Part shown: piece by piece, positions 10,001-24,300 of the stretch
How positions within the stretch are numbered: the stretch's first letter is position 1
How the letters are laid out: each line of letters begins with the position of its first letter
Source of the DNA: Sesamum alatum
Taxonomy: Eukaryota; Streptophyta; Magnoliopsida; Lamiales; Pedaliaceae
Assembly: GCA_034509735.1 (NCBI GenBank)
Contig: JACGWO010000012.1
Span: forward strand, 186,001-250,000
Direction: 5' to 3'
Length of the DNA stretch: 64,000 nt
The notes under the pieces: generated by a model
What the model was told of the DNA's origin: nothing
Database searches by the model: none
What the model saw: only the letters and a program-made list of their open reading frames with translations
Translations under genes and position numbers: made by a program

Positions 10001-13000
10001 CTGATAGCCTGACTTATTTCTGGCTATAAATATATACGTATTGCTTCTAATATTTCAATATTTAAAGTCACTCTTCTATTATAAGACCAGGACTCCATGT
10101 TATTTCAACATTAAAATCGGAGCTACATTACATCTAAAACACTCTGGCCATTTACTGATTGGACTTTGTACCTTTGCACACATGGACAAAACTCTTTAAA
10201 AAGTTTCGACACTAATGCACTTTTATCTTTTGCAATATCGAGGGCTTGGGAGAACCTTCATAATCAATCGTACGTCCAGATACATGCGCCTAATATCTCA
10301 AACACAATCATAGTCAGAAACACCTTGTGCTTTTCCGTAGTCCTTATCAGTTAACTGATAGATAAACTCATCTTTTGCTATAAATATATTTCTTTCTACT
10401 CTAATAATCAAATTTAACGCCACCTCTTCGATTATATGACTAGGACATCCATCTTTATACAACATAAAAATGCACTAGTACTACATCTAAAAACACTCTT
10501 TTTGAGCCATGTTCTCAGCTTTGTACCTTGCACAACGACAACTCTTTCAAACTAATTTAGACACTTATTCCCTTTATCTTTGGCATTATCGAGGGTCTTG
10601 GTCAACGTCCCTCGCAATCAATCGTATTGTTCGGATACATGCCTAATACTTACACATCATCGTAGGAAACACCTTGTGTTTTCAGTCCTTATCATTGACT
10701 GATACATGACTCATTCTGAGCTATAAATATTCGTATTGCCTCTAATATTCAATATTAAAGCCACTCTTCGATTATAAGACCAGGACTCCTGTTATTCAAC
10801 ACTTAAAATGCACTAGCACTACTACATCTAAAAGACTCTTTGAGCCATGGACTGAGCTTTGTACCCACTTTTTCACAACGGCTAACTCTGTTAAACAAGT
10901 TTAGACACCAATGCACTTTTATCTTTGCCAATACTCGAGGGCTTGTAGAATACCTTTCATAATCAAGCGTACGTCCGTACATGCCTAACACTCAACAAAA
11001 TCATAGGAAAACACCCTTGTGCTTTCAGTCCTTATCATTAACCTGATAGATTAACGCTCGATCTTTTGCTGTTGTTGATAATATCTCCATGCGTATCTAC
11101 TCTAACAATCAATATTAAACCCACTCTTACGATTATATGACGAGGACTCCATTTCCACGGTTATTCAACATAAAAATGATGCATTATGTACTACATCTAA
11201 AACACTCTTTTGAGCCATGGACTCAGCTTTTGTACATTTCACAACGACAAAACTCCTTTAAACAAATTTAGATACTATTCCCTTTTATCTTTGCCATATC
11301 GAGGGCTTGACGTCAATGTTCGCAATCAATCAATCGTACATCCGGGATTGTCAAAGTCCCTATCCTTGACTGATAGATAACTCATTCTCGCTATAAATAT
11401 ATTCGTATGACTCTAATAATCAATCTTATTAAAGTCATTCTTCAATTATACGACTAGGACTCCATCTTATTCAACATACAAATGCCTAGTACTACACCTA
11501 AAACACTCTTTTGAGTCATGGACTCGGCTTCGTACCTTTGCACAACAACAAACTTTTAAACAAATTTAAAACTTTCATTCCCTTTTATCTTTGTCATATC
11601 GAGGGCTTTGCGTCAACCTTCATAATCAATCGTTACATCCTGGATACATGTCCAATACTCAACCACAATCGTAGGAAACACCTTGTGTTTCAGTCCTTAT
11701 CATTGACTGCAGATGAGACTCATTTTTTGCTATAAATGTATTCGTAATTGACTCTAATAATACATACTAAAGCCACCCTTCGATTATATGAATACGACTC
11801 CATCTTCATTCAACATAAAAATTGCACTAGGACTACATCTAGAACATTCTTTTGAGTCATGGACTCGCTTGTACCTTTGCGCAACGACAAACTTCCCTTT
11901 AAACAGTTTAGACACTAATGCAATTTTATCTTTGCTGTATATCGACGGCTTGGAGAACCTTCATAATAAATCATACGTCCGGATACATGCCTAATACTCA
12001 ACACAATCGTAGGAAAACCTTGAGCTTTCCAGTCGCTTATCATTGACACATATAGATAATGACTCATTTTTTTGCTATAAATATAGTTCGTATTGACTCA
12101 AATTAGTCAATATTAAAGCACTTTCTTTCGACTATATATGATTAGCACTTCATCTTATTCAACATTAAAATGCACTAGTACTACATCTGAAACACTCTTT
12201 TATTGAGCCATGGACTCAGCTTTCGTACCTTTGCACAATGACAAAACTTCTTTAAAACAAATTTAAACACTTATTCCCTTTTATGCTTTGCCATATCGAG
12301 GGCTGGGTACAACCTTCGCAATTTCGTAATGTCGATGAAACATTCCTAATATTCAAACAAAATCGTGGATCACCTTGTGTTTTCAGCCTTATCTTAAACT
12401 GATAGATGACTGATTTCTGGATAATAATAAATTCGTATTGCCTCTAATATTCAATATTAAAGCCACTCTTCGATTATAAGACCAGGACTCCATGATATCC
12501 AACATTAAAATGCCACTAGCACTACATCTTAAAGAGACTCTTTTGAGCCAGAATGAGCTTTGTACCTTTGCCAATATCGTGGGCTGGAGAACCTTCATAA
12601 TCAATCGTACATCCCGGATACATGCCTCAATGCTATACACATCGTAGGAAACACCTTGTTGCTTTCAGTCACTTATCATTATTTGATAGATGACTTCATT
12701 CTTTTGCCTATAAATATATTCGTATCTACTCTAATAATCAATATTAAGCCACTCTTTGATTATATGACTAGGACTCCATCTTATTAACAACAAAAAGGTG
12801 CAACTAGGTACTACATCTAACACACTCTTTTGAGCCATGGACTCAACTTGTACCTTTGCACACGACAAACTCCTTTAAACTAATTTAGCCACTTATTCCC
12901 TTTTTATCTTTGGCATCCTTGATGGCTTGGTCAACCTTCATAATCAAAATCGTTCGTGCGGCATACATGTCTAATACTCAACACAATCGTAGGAAAACCA

Positions 13001-14488
13001 CCTTGTGTTTTCAGTCATTATCATTGAACTGATAGATATGAATTATTTTTTGCTATAATATATTCGTTATTTGACTCTAATAATTAATATTAAAGCCAAT
13101 CTTCGATTATATTTAATACAACGCACCGAATCGCTTCTGCAATGACTAGGAGATTCCATCTATATTCAACAAAAAAATGCACTAGGGACTACATTTATAG
13201 AACACTCTTTTTGAGTCATGGACTCAGTCTTTGTGTAGCCTTTGCGCAATGACAAACTCCTTTAAACAAGTTTTAGACACTAATGCACTTTTATCTTGCA
13301 TATCGAGGGCTTAGGTCAACCTTTCTTCAATCAATCGTATGTTCGGGATACGTATGCCTAATTACTATACACAATCGTGGGAACACCTTGAGCTTTCAAT
13401 CCTTATCATTGACATATATAGATAACTCATTTTTGGATATAAAATATATTTTCGTATGACTCTAATAGTAAATATTAAAGCACTCTTCGATATATATGAT
13501 TTAGACTCCATCTTATTCAACATAAAATTGACTTAGTACTACATCTAAACCACTCTTTTGAGCCATGGACTCAGCTTTATACCTTTGCACAACGGACCAT
13601 ACTCCTTAAACAAATTTAGACACTTATTCCTTTTTATCTTTGCCATATCGAGGGGGCTTGGTTCAACCTTCGCAATCAGTGATCAATGTTCGGACACAGA
13701 TGCCCAATCGTAGGAAACACCGTTGTGTTTTTCAGAGTCCTTACATTGACTGATAGATGACTCATTTCTGGCTATTAAAGTATTTCGTATTGCCTCTAAT
13801 ATTTCAATATTAAAGCCACTCTTCGATTATAAGACCAGGACCTTCCATGTTATTCAACATTTTAAAATGCACTACATTACATCTAAAACACTCTTTTGAG
13901 CCATTCAATATAAAAGCCACACTTCGATTATATGATGGACTCCATCTTATTCAACATAAAAATGCACTAGGACTACATCTAAAACACTGTTTTTGAGCCA
14001 TGGATCAGCTTTATACCGTTGTGCAACGATTAACTCCTTAATTCAAGTTTAGACACTAATGCACTTTATCTCTTGCCATACGAGTGCGTGGAGAACCTTC
14101 ATGATGAATCGTTAGGTCGGGTACATGCCTACATACTCAAAACATCGTAGGAAAATCGGGGGGTACAATGCCTGATTAAATACATACATACTCGTTAGGA
14201 AACACCATGTGTTATTAGTCCTTATCCCTTGACTGATAGATGACTCAATTTTTTGCTATAAATATATTGTTTGGTTCGTGGATTGACTCTAATAATCAAT
14301 ATTAAAGCACACTCTTCGATTATACACTAGTACAAAAGCCATCTTATTCAACATAAAAATGCATTAGGACTATAATATAGAGCACTCTTTCGAGCCATGG
14401 ACTCAGCTTTGTTACCTTTGCATAACGACAAACTCCAAGTTAACCAATGTTGTGACATTAATGCACTTTGTATCTTTGCCATATCCTC
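7034..14488 (+). repeat. Tandem satellite block 2, with a highly indel-rich part
   Basis: This block continues the ~330-bp satellite in the same orientation. Both subtypes occur: one has caagtttagacactaatgc with cttggagaacc, and the other has caaatttagacacttattccc with cttggtcaacc. From about 8.1 kb the copies carry very many scattered 1-4 base insertions and deletions, and several are shortened, for example around 9540-9600 and 13880-13930. A ~30-bp unrelated stretch lies near 13115-13140. No gene is supported: ORFs such as 10166-10354, 11788-11994 and 12389-12640 are translations of the repeat. Confidence 0.95.
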
Positions 14489-14493
14489 GAGGG
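14489..14493. repeat. 5-bp flank GAGGG, left of LTR copy A
   Basis: The satellite reads atatcctcgaggg up to this point and then switches to LTR sequence (tatatggtattgacc). The same gaggg occurs at 15336-15340, where the satellite resumes as gagggctaggagaacc, so no monomer sequence is lost. Five base pairs is the usual duplication size for Ty3/Gypsy integrases, but chance or microhomology is possible because gaggg is also part of the monomer. Confidence 0.5.
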
Positions 14494-15335
14494 TATATGG
14501 TATTGACCATGGGTGGCTCGATCTTCACAACGTAGGCTTGAAATGGATAAAGAAGTCCGTGGACCTGAAGGAATATGGCAAAATAGCCAACCAACGTTAT
14601 TTGAATAGTGACCTGCTACTGTGAACATTCAACCAACCACGAGCATATAGATAAACCAATCCACACAACGACACAATTTTGGGTCGAGCACGAATTGGGG
14701 GCTTTGATGAATTTGAATCACCAACCTAATATGCTAACTCATATTGACAAAGCACTGGTTTCATCTAAAGCTGAAAATAGGATTCAAACTCTCCAAATAT
14801 TGAGAACTCTCTCAATATTTCTTAAACTTGGATATCGTCTTGGTTCTTCCCATTTGCTTGTTTTGATACTGCCTTTAGTGGCCTAAAAACAGCTTCCAAA
14901 TTGACCACCACATATCCCCAAGTGGATCTCCTTGTTATGGATGTACATTCAATAATTAGTCAAAATAATGACTAAAAAGCATGCATTCTTGGTCAATCAA
15001 ATGAGTAAAAGTTATGGTTTCCATGTGAATCCGAAAATTGGTGCATTGTATGTGATAAATGCACTTTGAATGTGCATTAAGAAGTCTTCTTTGACCACTT
15101 GGTGCACTTGACGAATTTGGGCTCTTAATATATGGGCTTCCTTGGGCTTGAATTATTGAAATTAAGCACTCATGTTGGGCCTCCAATTGGGAGCTTTGAT
15201 TCCCATTAGCGAGAGTATTAAGTTGATTGCTTGAATTTTCTTTGTCATTGCCAGCCACCTTCCAATGGTTAAAGTCTTTGGTCCAATTCATCTTGAATTT
15301 CTTTAGCTCGTTGGATGCCCTCGGTGTTCACATCA
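14494..15335 (-). mobile_element. Ty3/Gypsy LTR plus last bases of pol, copy A (truncated)
   Basis: This is non-satellite sequence homologous to 53797-54600 (copy B): tggtattgaccat, gatcttcac, cgtaggcttg, gcacgaattgggg, atgtacattcaataattagtcaaaat and gaattattgaaattaagcactcatg occur in the same order in both. On the minus strand it consists of the end of the polyprotein (KSQLEAQHECL-like residues near 15200) followed by the LTR, ending next to satellite at 14493. The LTR TATA region seen in copy B is mutated here (gcctttagtggcc at 14871). The minus-strand ORF 15291-14956 is this decayed C-terminus plus LTR. The pol side is truncated, so the copy is inactive. Confidence 0.82.
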
Positions 15336-18300
15336 GAGGGCTAGGAGAACCTTCATAATCATCCGTACATCCGGATTACATGCCATAATACTATAAACAC
15401 ACAATTTGTAGGATAACACCTTGTGCTTTCTAAGTCCATAATCATTGACTGATGATAACTCATTTTTGGCTATAAATATATTCGTCATTGTCTCTAATAA
15501 TCAATATGACTAGGAATCCGTCTTATTCAACTTACAAATCCACTATACTACACCTAAAACACACTGTTTTTGAGCAACCTGGCTCAACTTCGTACCTTTT
15601 GCACAACGACAAGTGCACTTTTAATCAATTTAGACACTTATTTTCCTTTTATTCTTGCCATATCGAGGGCTTGGTCAACCTTTCATAAATCATATTTCGT
15701 ACGTCCAGGATACATGTCTAATACTCAATACAATCATAGAAAAAACCTTGTGTTTATCACTTATAATTTTACTATAGATGACTCATTTTTTGGCTATAAG
15801 TAATAAACTTCGTGTTGACTCTAATTAATTAATATTAAAGCACTATTCTCGATTATATGTGCCTAGGACTCTATCTTATTCAACATAAAAATGTACTAGG
15901 ACTACATCTAGAAACACCTTTTTGGGTAGTCATGGACTCAGCTTTGTACCCTTTGCGCAACGACAATCTAACTCCTTTAAACAAGTTTAGACAACTAATG
16001 CACTTTTAACTTTACCATATCAAGGGCTTAGGGAACTTTCCATAATCCTTCAATCAATTTTTACATGCCGGATACATACCTAAATACTCAACACAATCGT
16101 AGGAAACACCTTGAGCTTCCAGTCCTTATGTTGACATATAGATAACTCATTTTTTGGCCCATAAAAAATATTCGTATTGAACTCTAATTAGTCAAATATT
16201 AAAGACAATCTTCGACTTATAAGATTAGGACTCCATCTTATTCAACATAAAAATTGCACTAGTATCTATTCATTCTAAAACACACTTTTTGAGCATGGAC
16301 TGTAGCTTTGTACCTTTGCAAAATGACAAACTCCTTTAAAACAATTTAGACACTTATCTCCTTTTATCTTTAGCCATATCGAGGGCCTTAATCAACCTTC
16401 AAATCAATCCGCACTTATCCGGATAATGGCCTAATACTCAACACAATCATAGGAAAACACCTTGTGTTTTCCAGTGTTTATTCATTGACTGATAGATGAC
16501 TCATTTTCTGGCTTATAATATATTCGAATTGCCTCTAATAATCAATATTAAAGCCACTCTTCGATTGTAAGACTACGACTCCATGTATTCAACATTAAAA
16601 TGGCAACTAGTACTACATCTAAACACTCTTTTGAGCCATGGACTCAGCTTTGTTGCCTTTGCACAACGACAAACTCTTTTAAACAAGTTTAGACACTAAT
16701 GCACTTTTTATCTTTGCCATAGATCGAGGGCTTGGAGAACCTTCATAATCAATTTCGTACGTCCGGATACATCCTAATACTCAACACAATCGCAGGAAAC
16801 ACCTTGTGCGTTCAGTCCTTATCATTAATTGATAGATAACTCATTTTTTTGCTATAAATATATTCGAATCTACTCTAATAATTCAATATTAAAGCTACTC
16901 TTCGATTATATGACTAGGGCTCCATCTTACTCAATATAAAAATGCACTAGGACTACATCTAGAACACTCTTTGAGCCATGTTTTTACTCAACTTTGTACC
17001 TTTGCGCAACAAACAAACTCCTTTTAAACATGTTTCAACGCTAAATGCACTTTTATCTTTTCCATATCGAGGGCTTGGAGAACCATCATAATCAATCGTA
17101 CGTCTGAAATACATGCCTAATATTCACACAATCATAGGAAACACCTTGTGCTTTCAGTCCTTATCATTAACTTAAATAGATAACTCATTTTCGGCTATAT
17201 ACATATATTCGTATCTACTCTAATAATCAATTATTAAAGTCACTCTTCGATATATACTCGACTAGGAACTCCATCTTATTCACATAAAGACTGCGCAGCT
17301 AGTACTACATTTAAAACACTCTTTTGAGCCATTGACTCAGCTTTGTACACATTGCATAACAACAAACTCCTTTAAACAAACTTTAGACACTGTATTCCCT
17401 TTTATCTTTTCCGTATCGAGAGCTTGGTCAACCTTTATACGTTAATCAATCGTACGTTCAGATTATTCATGCCTAATACTCAACATATAATCGTAGGAAA
17501 CACCTTCTGTTTTCAAGTCCCTTTCATAACTGAATAGATGACTCCATTTCTGGCTAAATTAATATATACTATATTGACTCTAAATAATCAATATTAAAGC
17601 GCACTCTTCGATTATAACAATTAGGACTCCATGTTATTCGAACATTAAAATGCACTAGGAGTCATCTTCGTACCTTATAGCACAACGACAATTCCTTTAA
17701 ACAAATTTAGGCATTAATGCAACTTTTATCTTTGACAAATCGAGGGCTTGGAGAACTTCATCATAATCAATCATATCGTCCGGATACAGGCCTAATACTC
17801 AACACAATATTAGAAAACACTGTGTGCTTTCAATCCTTATCATTGACTAATAGATAACTCATTTTTTGCATATAATATTTATATTTCGTGTATTGACTCT
17901 GAATAATTAATATTAAAGCATATTGCTTCGATTATACGACTAGGACTCCATCTTATTAACAAAAAAAATGCACCAGGACTACATCTAGAACAATCTTTCG
18001 AGCCATGGACTCAGCTTTGTACCTTTGGACAAACGACAAACTCCTGTAAACAAGTTTTTAGAATACTAATGCAACTTTTTATGTTTGAACATATGGAGGG
18101 CTTGGAGAACCTTCATAATCAATAGTACGTCCGGAGGTACAATGTCTAATACTCAACAAAATTCGTAGGAAACACCTTGTGCTTTCAGTCCTTATCATTG
18201 ACTGATAGATGACTCATTTTTGCTTATAAATATATTGTATTGAGAGCTCTAATAATCAAATATTAAACCACTCTTCGATTTATATGACTGACTCATCTTA

Positions 18301-21300
18301 TACAACATAAAAATTTGCACTAGGAATACATCTAGAACACTCTTTTGAGCCATGGACTCAGCTTTGCACCTTTGCGCAACGACAACACTCCTTTAAACAA
18401 GTTTAGACACTATACTGCACTTTTATCTTGTGCCATATTCGTGAGCACTAGCCTTACTCAACAATCGTAGGAAACACCTTGTTGCTTTTAGTCCTCATCA
18501 TTGAGGACATATAGATGACTCATTTTTTTGCTATAAAATATTCGTATTGACTCTAATAGTCAATATTAAAGGACTCTTCGATAATTGATTAGGATTCCAT
18601 CTTATTCAACATAAAAAAATGAACTAGTACGAAACAACTCTTTTGAGCCATCGACTCAGTTTTGTACCTTTGCACAATGAAAACCCCTATTCGCTTTATC
18701 TTTTCCCACATTTTAGACACTTATTCGCTTTTTATCTTTGACACATTGAGGGCTTGGGTCAACCTTCGTAATCAATCGTACGTCCACCGGGTCAACACAA
18801 TAGTAGGAAACACCTTGTTTTTCAGTCCTTATCATTGAACTGATAAATAGACTGCATTTCTAGCAATAAATATATTTTTATTGCCTCTAATAATCAATAT
18901 TAAAGCCACTCTTCTTCGATTATATGACTCACGGACTCCACGTTATTCAACCATTAAAATGCAAACTAGTACTACATCTAAAACACTCTTTTGAGCCGTG
19001 GACTCAGCTTTGTACCTTTGCGCAAACGACAAACTCCTTTAAAACAAGTTTAGAAACACTAATACACTTTTATCTTTGCCAAATCAGGGCTTGGAGAACC
19101 TTCATAATCAATCGTACTTATGGATACATGCTTAATACTCAAAACAATCGTAAGAAAACCTTGTGCTTGTCAGTCCTTTATCATTGACTGGGTTGAATAG
19201 ATGACTCATTTTTGTGTTGCTATAAATATATTCGTATTGACTTAGATTAATCAATATTTTAAAGCGCTGTCTTTCGATCATATGACTAGGACTCCATATT
19301 ATTCAATATAAAAAATGCACTAGGACTACATCTAAAACATTCTTTCGAGCCATGGATTCAGCTTTTTACCTTTGCGCAACGACAAACTCCTTTAAAACAA
19401 GTTTAGACACTAATTTATTTTATCTTTGCTATATCGGGAGAACCTTCATAATCAGTTTCGTACGTCCAGATATAATCCTAGTACTCAGCACAATCATTAG
19501 GAAAAACACCTTGTGCTTTCAATCCTTATCATTAACTGATAGATTACTCATTTTTGGCTATAAATAGATTCGTATATCTCTAATAATCAATATTAAAGTC
19601 AATCTTCGTTATATGACTAGGGCTCCATCTTATTCAACACTAAAATGCATTGGTACTACATTCTAAAACACGTCTTTCGAGCCATGAACTCAGCTTTGTA
19701 CATTTGCACAACGAACAACTCGTTTAAATAATTTAGACACTATTCCTTTTATCTTTTCCATATCAAGGGCTTGGTCAACCTTCGTAATCAATCGTACGTA
19801 CGGATACATGCCTGTAAACAGTCAAACACAATTGTAGGAAACCTTGTGTTTTCAAGTGCTTATCATTGAATTGATAGATGACTCATTTGCTATAAATATA
19901 TTTCGTATTGACTCTAATAATCAAAATTAAAGCCACTCTTTTTCGATTATGCGACTAGGACTCCATCTTATTCAACATAAAAATGCACTAGGACTACATC
20001 TAGAACACTCTTTTCACATGATGGACTCAGCTTTGTACTTTTGCCCAACGACAAACTCCTTTAAACTAGTTTAGATACTAATGCACTTTTATCTTTGCCA
20101 TTATCGAGGCTTGGAGAGCCTTCTAATATATCGTACGTCCGGATACATGCCTGATACTCACCAATCGTAGGAAACACCTTGTGCTTTCAGTCCTTATCAT
20201 TGACTGATAAATGGCTCTTTTTCTACTATAAATATATTCGTATTGACTCTAATAATCCTTATTAAAACCACTCTTCGACTATACGACTGGACTCCATCTT
20301 ATTCAACTTAAAATGCACCAAGACTTCATCTAGAACACTCTTTCGAGCGAATGGACTCAGCTTTGTACTTTGCGCAACGACAAACTCCTTTTAAAGAAGT
20401 TTAGACACTAATGCACTTTTATCTTTGTCATATCGAGGGCTTGGAGAACAATCATAATAAATCGTACGTCCGGATACATGCCTAATACTCAACAAAATTG
20501 TAGGAAACACTTTGTGCTTTCACTCCTTATCATTGACTGATATATGACTGTCAATATATTCGTACTGACTCTAATAATCATTATTAAAGCCACTCTTCCA
20601 TTATAGACTAGGACTTCCATCTTATTCAACATAAAATGCACCAGGACTACAATCTAGAACACTCTTTTGAGCGATGGACTCAGCTTTGTACCTTTGCGCA
20701 ATGACAAACTCCTTTAAAGAAGTTTCAACACTAATGCACTTTTATTTTTGCCATATCGAAGGGCTTGGAGAACCCTCATAATCAACCATATACGTCCGAA
20801 TACATGCCTAATACTCAACACAATCGTAGGAAACACCGTAAGCTTTCAGTCCTTATGTTGACATATAGATGACTCATTTCTAGCTATAAATATATTCGTA
20901 TTGACTCTAATAATCAATATTAAAGCCACTCTTCGATTATACGATAGGACTCCATGTTTTCAACGTTAAAACGCACTAGGACTACATCTAGAAAACTCTT
21001 TTGAGCCATGGACTCAACTTTCTACCTTTGCCCAACGACAAACTCCTTTAAGCAAGTTTAGACACTAAGGCACTTTTATCTTTGCCATATCGAGGGCTTG
21101 GAGAACCTTCATAATTAATTTTACGTCCCGATACATACCTAATGCTCAACACAATCGTAGGAAACACCTTGTGCTTTCAGTCTTTATCATTGACTGATAG
21201 ATGACCATTTTTTTGCTATAAATATATTCGTATTGACTTTAATAATCAATATTAAGTCACACTTCGATCATACGACTAGGAATCAATCTTATTCAACATA

Positions 21301-24300
21301 AAAATGCACTAGGACTACATCTAAAACACTCTTTTGAGCCATCCATTAAGCTTTGTACTTTTGCGCAACGACAACTCCTTTAAACTAGTTTAGACACTAA
21401 TGCACTTTTATCTTTGCCATATCGAGGGCTTGGAGAACCTTCATACTCAATCGTACGTCCGGATACAAGCCTTATACTCAACACAATCGTAGAAAACACC
21501 TTGTGTTTTCAGTCCTTATCATTGACTGATAGATGACTCTTTTTTTGCTATAAATACATTCGTATTACCTCTAATAATCAATATTAAAGCCACTCTTCGA
21601 TTATATGTCCCAGAGTCCATGTTATTCAACATAAAATGCACTAGGACTACATCTTGAACACTCTTTTGAGCCATGGACTCATTTTTGTACCTTTGCGCAA
21701 CGACAAACTCCTTTAAACAAGTTTACACACTAATGCACTTTTATCTTTGCCATATGGAGGACTTGGAGAACCTTCATAATCAATCATACGTCCGGAGACA
21801 TGCCTAATACTCAACACAATCATAGGAATCATCTTTGTGCTTTCAATCCTTATCATTGACTGATAGATAACTCACTTTTGGCTATAAATATATTCATATC
21901 TACTCTAATAATCGATATTAAAGCCACTCTTCGATTATATGACTAGAACTCCCCTCTTATTTCAACATAAAAATGGCACTGTACTACATCTCACTCTTTT
22001 GAGCCATGACTCAGCTTTGCACTTGCACAACGACAAACTCCTTTAAAAGAAATTTAGACACTTATTCCTTTTATCTTTGCCAAATCGAGGGCTTGCAACC
22101 TTCGTAATCAATCGTACGTCCGAATGCACACCTAATTCTCAACACAATGTAGGAAAACATCTTGTGTTTTAGTCCTTATAATTGACTGATAGATAACTCA
22201 TTTTTAGCTATAAATATATTCGTATTGACTCTAATAATCAATATTAAAGCCACTCTTCGATTATAAGACCAGGAGTCCATGTTATTCAACATAAAATGCA
22301 CTAGGACTACATCTAGAACACTCTTTTGAGCCATGGACTCAGCTTTGCACCTTTTGCGCAACGACAAACTCCTTTAAACAAGTTTAGACACTAATGCACT
22401 TTTATCTGTGCCATATGGAGGACTTGGAGAACCTTCATAATCAATCATGCGTCCGGATACATGCCTAATACTCAAAACACAATCGTGGGAATCACCTTGT
22501 GCTTTCAATCCTTATCATTGACTGATAGATAACTCATTTTTGGCTATAAATATATTCATATCTACTCTTATAAACGATATTAAAGCCACTCTTCGATTAT
22601 ATGACTAGAACTCCCTCTTATTCAACATAAAAATTGCACGAACTACATCTAAAACACTCTTTTGAGCCATGGACTCAGCTTTACCTTTGCACAACGACGA
22701 ACTCATATAAAGAAATTTAGACACTATTCCTTTTTATCTTTTCCAAATCGAGGGCTTGGAACCTTCGCAAATCAATCGTACGTCCGCATGCATGCCTAAT
22801 ACTCAAAACAATCGTAGGAAACATCTTGTGCCTTTTCAGTCCTTATCATAAACTGTTAGATAACTCATTTTTCGCTATAAATATATTCGTATTGACTCTA
22901 ATAATCAATATTAAAGCCACTCTTCGATTATATGACTAGGACTCCAGCTTATTCAACATGAAAATGCACTAGGACTACATCTAGAACACTCTTTCAAGCC
23001 ATGCATTAAGCTTTGCACCTTTGTGCAACGACAAACTCCTTTAAAGAAGTTTAGACACTAATGCACCTCTATCTTAGCCATATCGAGGGCTTGGAGAACC
23101 TTCATACTCAACCGTACGTCCGGATACAAGCCTAATACTCAACACAATCGTAGGCAACACCTTGTGTTTTCAGTCCTTATCATTGACTGATAGATGACTC
23201 TTTTTTTGCTATAAATATATTCGTATTTACTCTAATAATCAATATTAGAAGCCACTCTTCAATTATACGACTAGGACTCCATGTTATTCAACATAAAAAT
23301 TCACTAGGACTACATCTAGAACACTCTTTTGAGCCATGGACTCAGCATTGTACCTTGGCGCAACGACAAACTCCATTTAAACAAGTTTCACTAATGACTT
23401 TATCTTTGAACTTGGAGAACCTTCATAATCAATCATACGTCCGGATACATATGCCTAATACTCAACACAATCGTAGGAATCACCTTGTACTGTCAATCGT
23501 TATCATTGACAGATATAACTCATTTTTGGCTATAAATATATTCATATCTACTCTAATAATGAATATTAAAGCCACTCTTCGATTATATGACTCTCTCTTA
23601 TTCAACATAAAAATGCACTAGTACTACATCAAAAACAGTCTTTTGAGCCATGGACTCAGACCTCACAACGACAAACTCCTTTAAAGAAATTTAGATACTT
23701 ATTCCTTTTTATCTTTGCCATATCGAGGGCTTGGTCAACATCGAATCTATCGTACGTCCGGATGCATGCCTAATACTCAACACTTTTCGCGCAACGACAA
23801 ACTCCTTTAAACAAGTTTAGACACTAATGAACTTTTATCTTTTCCATATGAGGAGTTGGAGAACCTTCATAATCAATCATACGTCCGGATACATGACTAA
23901 TACTAAAACACAATCGTAGGAATCACCTTGTGCTTTCAGTCCTTATCATTGGCTGATAGATTAATCTTTTTTGCTATAAATATATTCGTATTGACTCTAA
24001 TAATCAATATTAGAAGCCACTCTTCGATTATCGACTAGGACTCCATGTTATTCAACATAAAATTGCACTAGGACTACATCTAGAACACTCTTTTGAGCCA
24101 TGGACTCAAGCTTTCTACCTTTGGCGCAACGACAAACTCCATTTAAACAAGTTTAGACACTTAAAGCACTTTTATCTTTGCCATATCGAGGACTTGGAGA
24201 ACCTTCATAATCAATCATACGTCCGGATACATATGCCTAATACTCAACACAATCGTAGGAATCACCTTGTACTTTCAATCGTTATCATTGATTGATAGAT

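Noticed and set aside
13110..13145. Small non-satellite stretch (caacgcaccgaatcgcttc)
   Set aside because: It is too short and lies in the indel-rich zone. It has no element ends or duplication, so it may be sequence error.
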